From Tolypothrix campylonemoides VB511288 (GTDB lineage Bacteria > Cyanobacteriota > Cyanobacteriia > Cyanobacteriales > Nostocaceae): 33,467 nucleotides of DNA. The stretch covers positions 186,542-220,008 of the forward strand of contig JXCB02000048.1 of NCBI GenBank assembly GCA_000828075.3, in the 5' to 3' direction. Both the position numbers and the translations under genes were made by a program. Below the pieces are notes generated by a model. The model was not told where the DNA came from, did not search any database, and saw only the letters and a program-made list of their open reading frames with translations. Positions 31,876 through 33,467 of the stretch are shown here, piece by piece (position 1 is the stretch's first letter; each line of letters opens with the position of its first letter).

Positions 31876-33214
31876 TTACTGTTCAATCCCCCCTTTAGAT
31901 TGTGATTTATTGATTAGTGCTTGTTGAGTAAAAGTTCGCAGGCTTTCGATTTGCTCGATTTCGTTAGCTGTTAGTCGGGTGGGTTGAACTTCATACCACT
32001 TCCCCTCTGAGTACTGGGTTTGCATCACAGGAGTATTGTCCCCATGACGGCAAACACTCAGGACATTTTCATCTAGGCTTGCGCTCAATTCCCGTCCGTT
32101 GATACGGAGCCTATTAGTAACAAGCATATAGTCAGTAATGGTTGAAGGCAGGTGGCACAAGTGTGAAGGCAAAAGAGTTTCTTCTGAAGCAGATTGCTTG
32201 CTAGGGAGTTGTTCAGTAGTGGGCAGAAAGGTTTCTTCTGGGGGAGAGTCTTGGGAGTGCTGTTCCTTTAGTTGCGCCTGTGATGACTGTTCGATTTCGG
32301 ATTCTTCTTGTGGGGGAAGTGACTGTCGGGAGCGTTGTTCTTGCTGTGAGAACTGTACTTTCCTTTTTGTTCCGCCAGTTGCTGCAGTAACCTTATCTTC
32401 CAGTTTCGGCTCTACTATCAAACCCTCATCCGAATAATTGCTAGTCAGTAGATTTGTACTAATAGGTAGGTTAGAGTTTCTGTCAGTATCGCCGCTACTG
32501 TTGCTTGTACTGCTGCTAGTAGGTTTATCATTAGTACTGTATTCTTCCTTGCTAACATTGGTATTGTTTATACGGCTAAATGCCTTTGTTTTAGCTTGTT
32601 GGAGTACGTCTATATCCCTCGAAGGCTTATATATTAGCTTATATTCCGATTGGAGTTTCTTCCAACTGTAATGTTTGTATACTTGATAACCAGCAATTTT
32701 GACATGATTGTGGATGTAGGTAAAGCCGAGTAGTTCATCTCCCCTCATCTTGGGTAATACCGCAATGTTATTTTCCTCCAGTCGTTGGATGAAAGTAGAG
32801 ATGGTGGGACTATCTTTAATGGCTTCCCCTATCGCTGACCGAATAATTTCCTTACTCGTTGGGGTTTTATGCTTACTGTTGACTGCTCTAATACTTGGAG
32901 AGCGGTTGGGACTGGTCGAGGCAGTAATTCCGTACTCTTGTTCTAACTTAAAGGCGACGGCTTCATTCGTTGTTGGTGTAACTTCCAACCCCAATTGAGC
33001 CGCAATTCGTCTAGTTGAAACCTGAGAGTTGAAATAGTCGTAGGAATCATTAACTAAGCTACCGTCTAACCGAATTCGGGAGGCAATTATATGCAAGTGT
33101 TCGTGGTTGCGATCGCTATGTCTAACTGCAACGAACTGACTGGTAGCGTGGGCTGCTTCATCCAGAGGCAAATACCTCATGTCTTTGAGGTATTCCCTCG
33201 CCACATAACTATAC
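31876..33214 (-). pseudogene. Relaxase/mobilisation nuclease (MobA/VirD2-like), 5'-truncated by an IS
   Basis: Relaxases nick the transfer origin and stay bound to the 5' end through a tyrosine. This frame has motif III of the family: VAVRHSDRNHEHLHIIASRI (HxD...HxHxH), followed by RLDGSLVNDSYDYFNSQ. Upstream, YVAREYLKDMRYLPLDEAAH fits the segment before motif III. Further upstream, where motif I with the catalytic tyrosine should be, the frame runs into the 3' end of an IS transposase gene; the ORF opening (MHVVLVLTSIFPGARCE from a TTG at 33264) is read from IS sequence in another frame. So the N-terminus is missing and the nicking activity is probably lost. The C-terminal half is Ser/Gln-rich with a small folded end (LRINGRELSASLDE). 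The giant gene follows 516 bases downstream. Confidence 0.75.
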
Positions 33215-33467
33215 TCACATCTTGCACCTGGAAATATGGATGTCAAAACCAGAACTACGTGCAAGGGGAATCAATCGCTCAATATCAAGTAAAAGAAGAG
33301 ACAGTGCGAATTGAGGAAAAATAGATTCAAGGGCAGTTTGGGCAGCCTCACCCCAATCAGGTGGTAATGGTAACTGAGTCTGAAGATAAGTCCAATGAGT
33401 GATAAGATAGGCAGTTAGAGAAAGAATAAGCCAGCGATACATTCCAAGCAAAGTTCCTTGACCAAAA
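33215..33467 (-). mobile_element. IS transposase, C-terminal part, cut by the right edge
   Basis: Minus-strand frame open from the window edge to TGA 33215-33217, reading FGQGTLLGMYRWLILSLTAY, then THWTYLQTQLPLPPDWGEAAQ and ending LLLDIERLIPLARSSGFDIH then ISRCKM. This is the C-terminus of a DDE transposase common in Nostocales insertion sequences (IS4/IS701-like; family not certain). The terminal inverted repeat must lie close to 33215, where the relaxase reading frame takes over. The rest of the element is outside the window. Confidence 0.75.

Overview
The window is an AT-rich cyanobacterial sequence, most likely plasmid DNA from a filamentous heterocystous (Nostocales-type) strain. About 960 bases of foreign, very GC-rich DNA are joined to its left end. 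The cyanobacterial assignment rests on the repeated HIP1 octamer GCGATCGC (for example near 6286, 8996, 10084, 11394, 13279, 16450, 17160, 21823, 23450, 26210, 29950, 30317 and 33108), on short tandem heptamer repeats, on a CyRepA1-type replication protein, and on many decayed insertion sequences and small inverted-repeat elements. The left 960 bases have strong GC third-position bias and encode, on the minus strand, the C-terminal part of an actinobacterial-type wax ester synthase/diacylglycerol acyltransferase. The switch is abrupt, so I read it as an assembly or library chimera.

Layout. 964-2201: a truncated CDS, a RusA-like Holliday junction resolvase and a small P-loop ATPase, all on the plus strand. 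2215-5432: a decayed four-helix-bundle gene inside 35-base inverted repeats, a two-membrane-segment protein with a duplicated C-terminal module, a related gene-free inverted-repeat element, a membrane-anchored protein with a Rho-N/SAP-like tail, and a 278-base MITE with a 4-base target duplication. 5525-7824: a helix-turn-helix (IS630-like) ORF and a ParB-like protein. 7989-11864: the 1291-residue CyRepA1-family replication protein. 11865-15001: an intergenic graveyard holding an IS4-type transposase pseudogene, a 167-base copy of part of the parB-like gene, several inverted-repeat elements and tandem repeats. 15002-17505: two tandem paralogous ParA/MinD-fold ATPases and a DUF6753-like membrane protein. 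17510-18286: an orphan NarL-type response regulator. 19185-33214 (minus strand): a mobilisation module made of a relaxase truncated by an IS, a 3801-residue polyvalent protein and a coupled small gene. An IS transposase runs off the right edge.

The most notable item is the 3801-residue protein. Its N-terminal third carries both signatures of a two-barrel RNA polymerase of the eukaryotic RdRP/QDE-1/YonO type: a GDCYGQIS...QHRFG...GKG block, then VLNFRSPFLNSNG and a DYDGD catalytic loop. It is followed by a degenerate RNase H fold, an SF1 (RecD/Dda/TraI-like) helicase, an AlkB-like 2OG-Fe(II) dioxygenase, a PUA/ASCH-like domain, and a NADAR-SLOG(YpsA)-NADAR block. This is the architecture of a polyvalent protein of a conjugative element. 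A plausible role is a transferred factor that primes, unwinds and protects the incoming DNA and counters NAD/ADP-ribose-based host defence.

How the genes fit together: CyRepA1 replicates the plasmid. The ParB-like protein and ParA-like ATPases probably serve maintenance or positioning, the RusA homologue resolves recombination intermediates, and the relaxase plus giant protein are the remains of a transfer module. The relaxase has lost its N-terminus to an IS, so this copy is probably no longer self-mobilisable.
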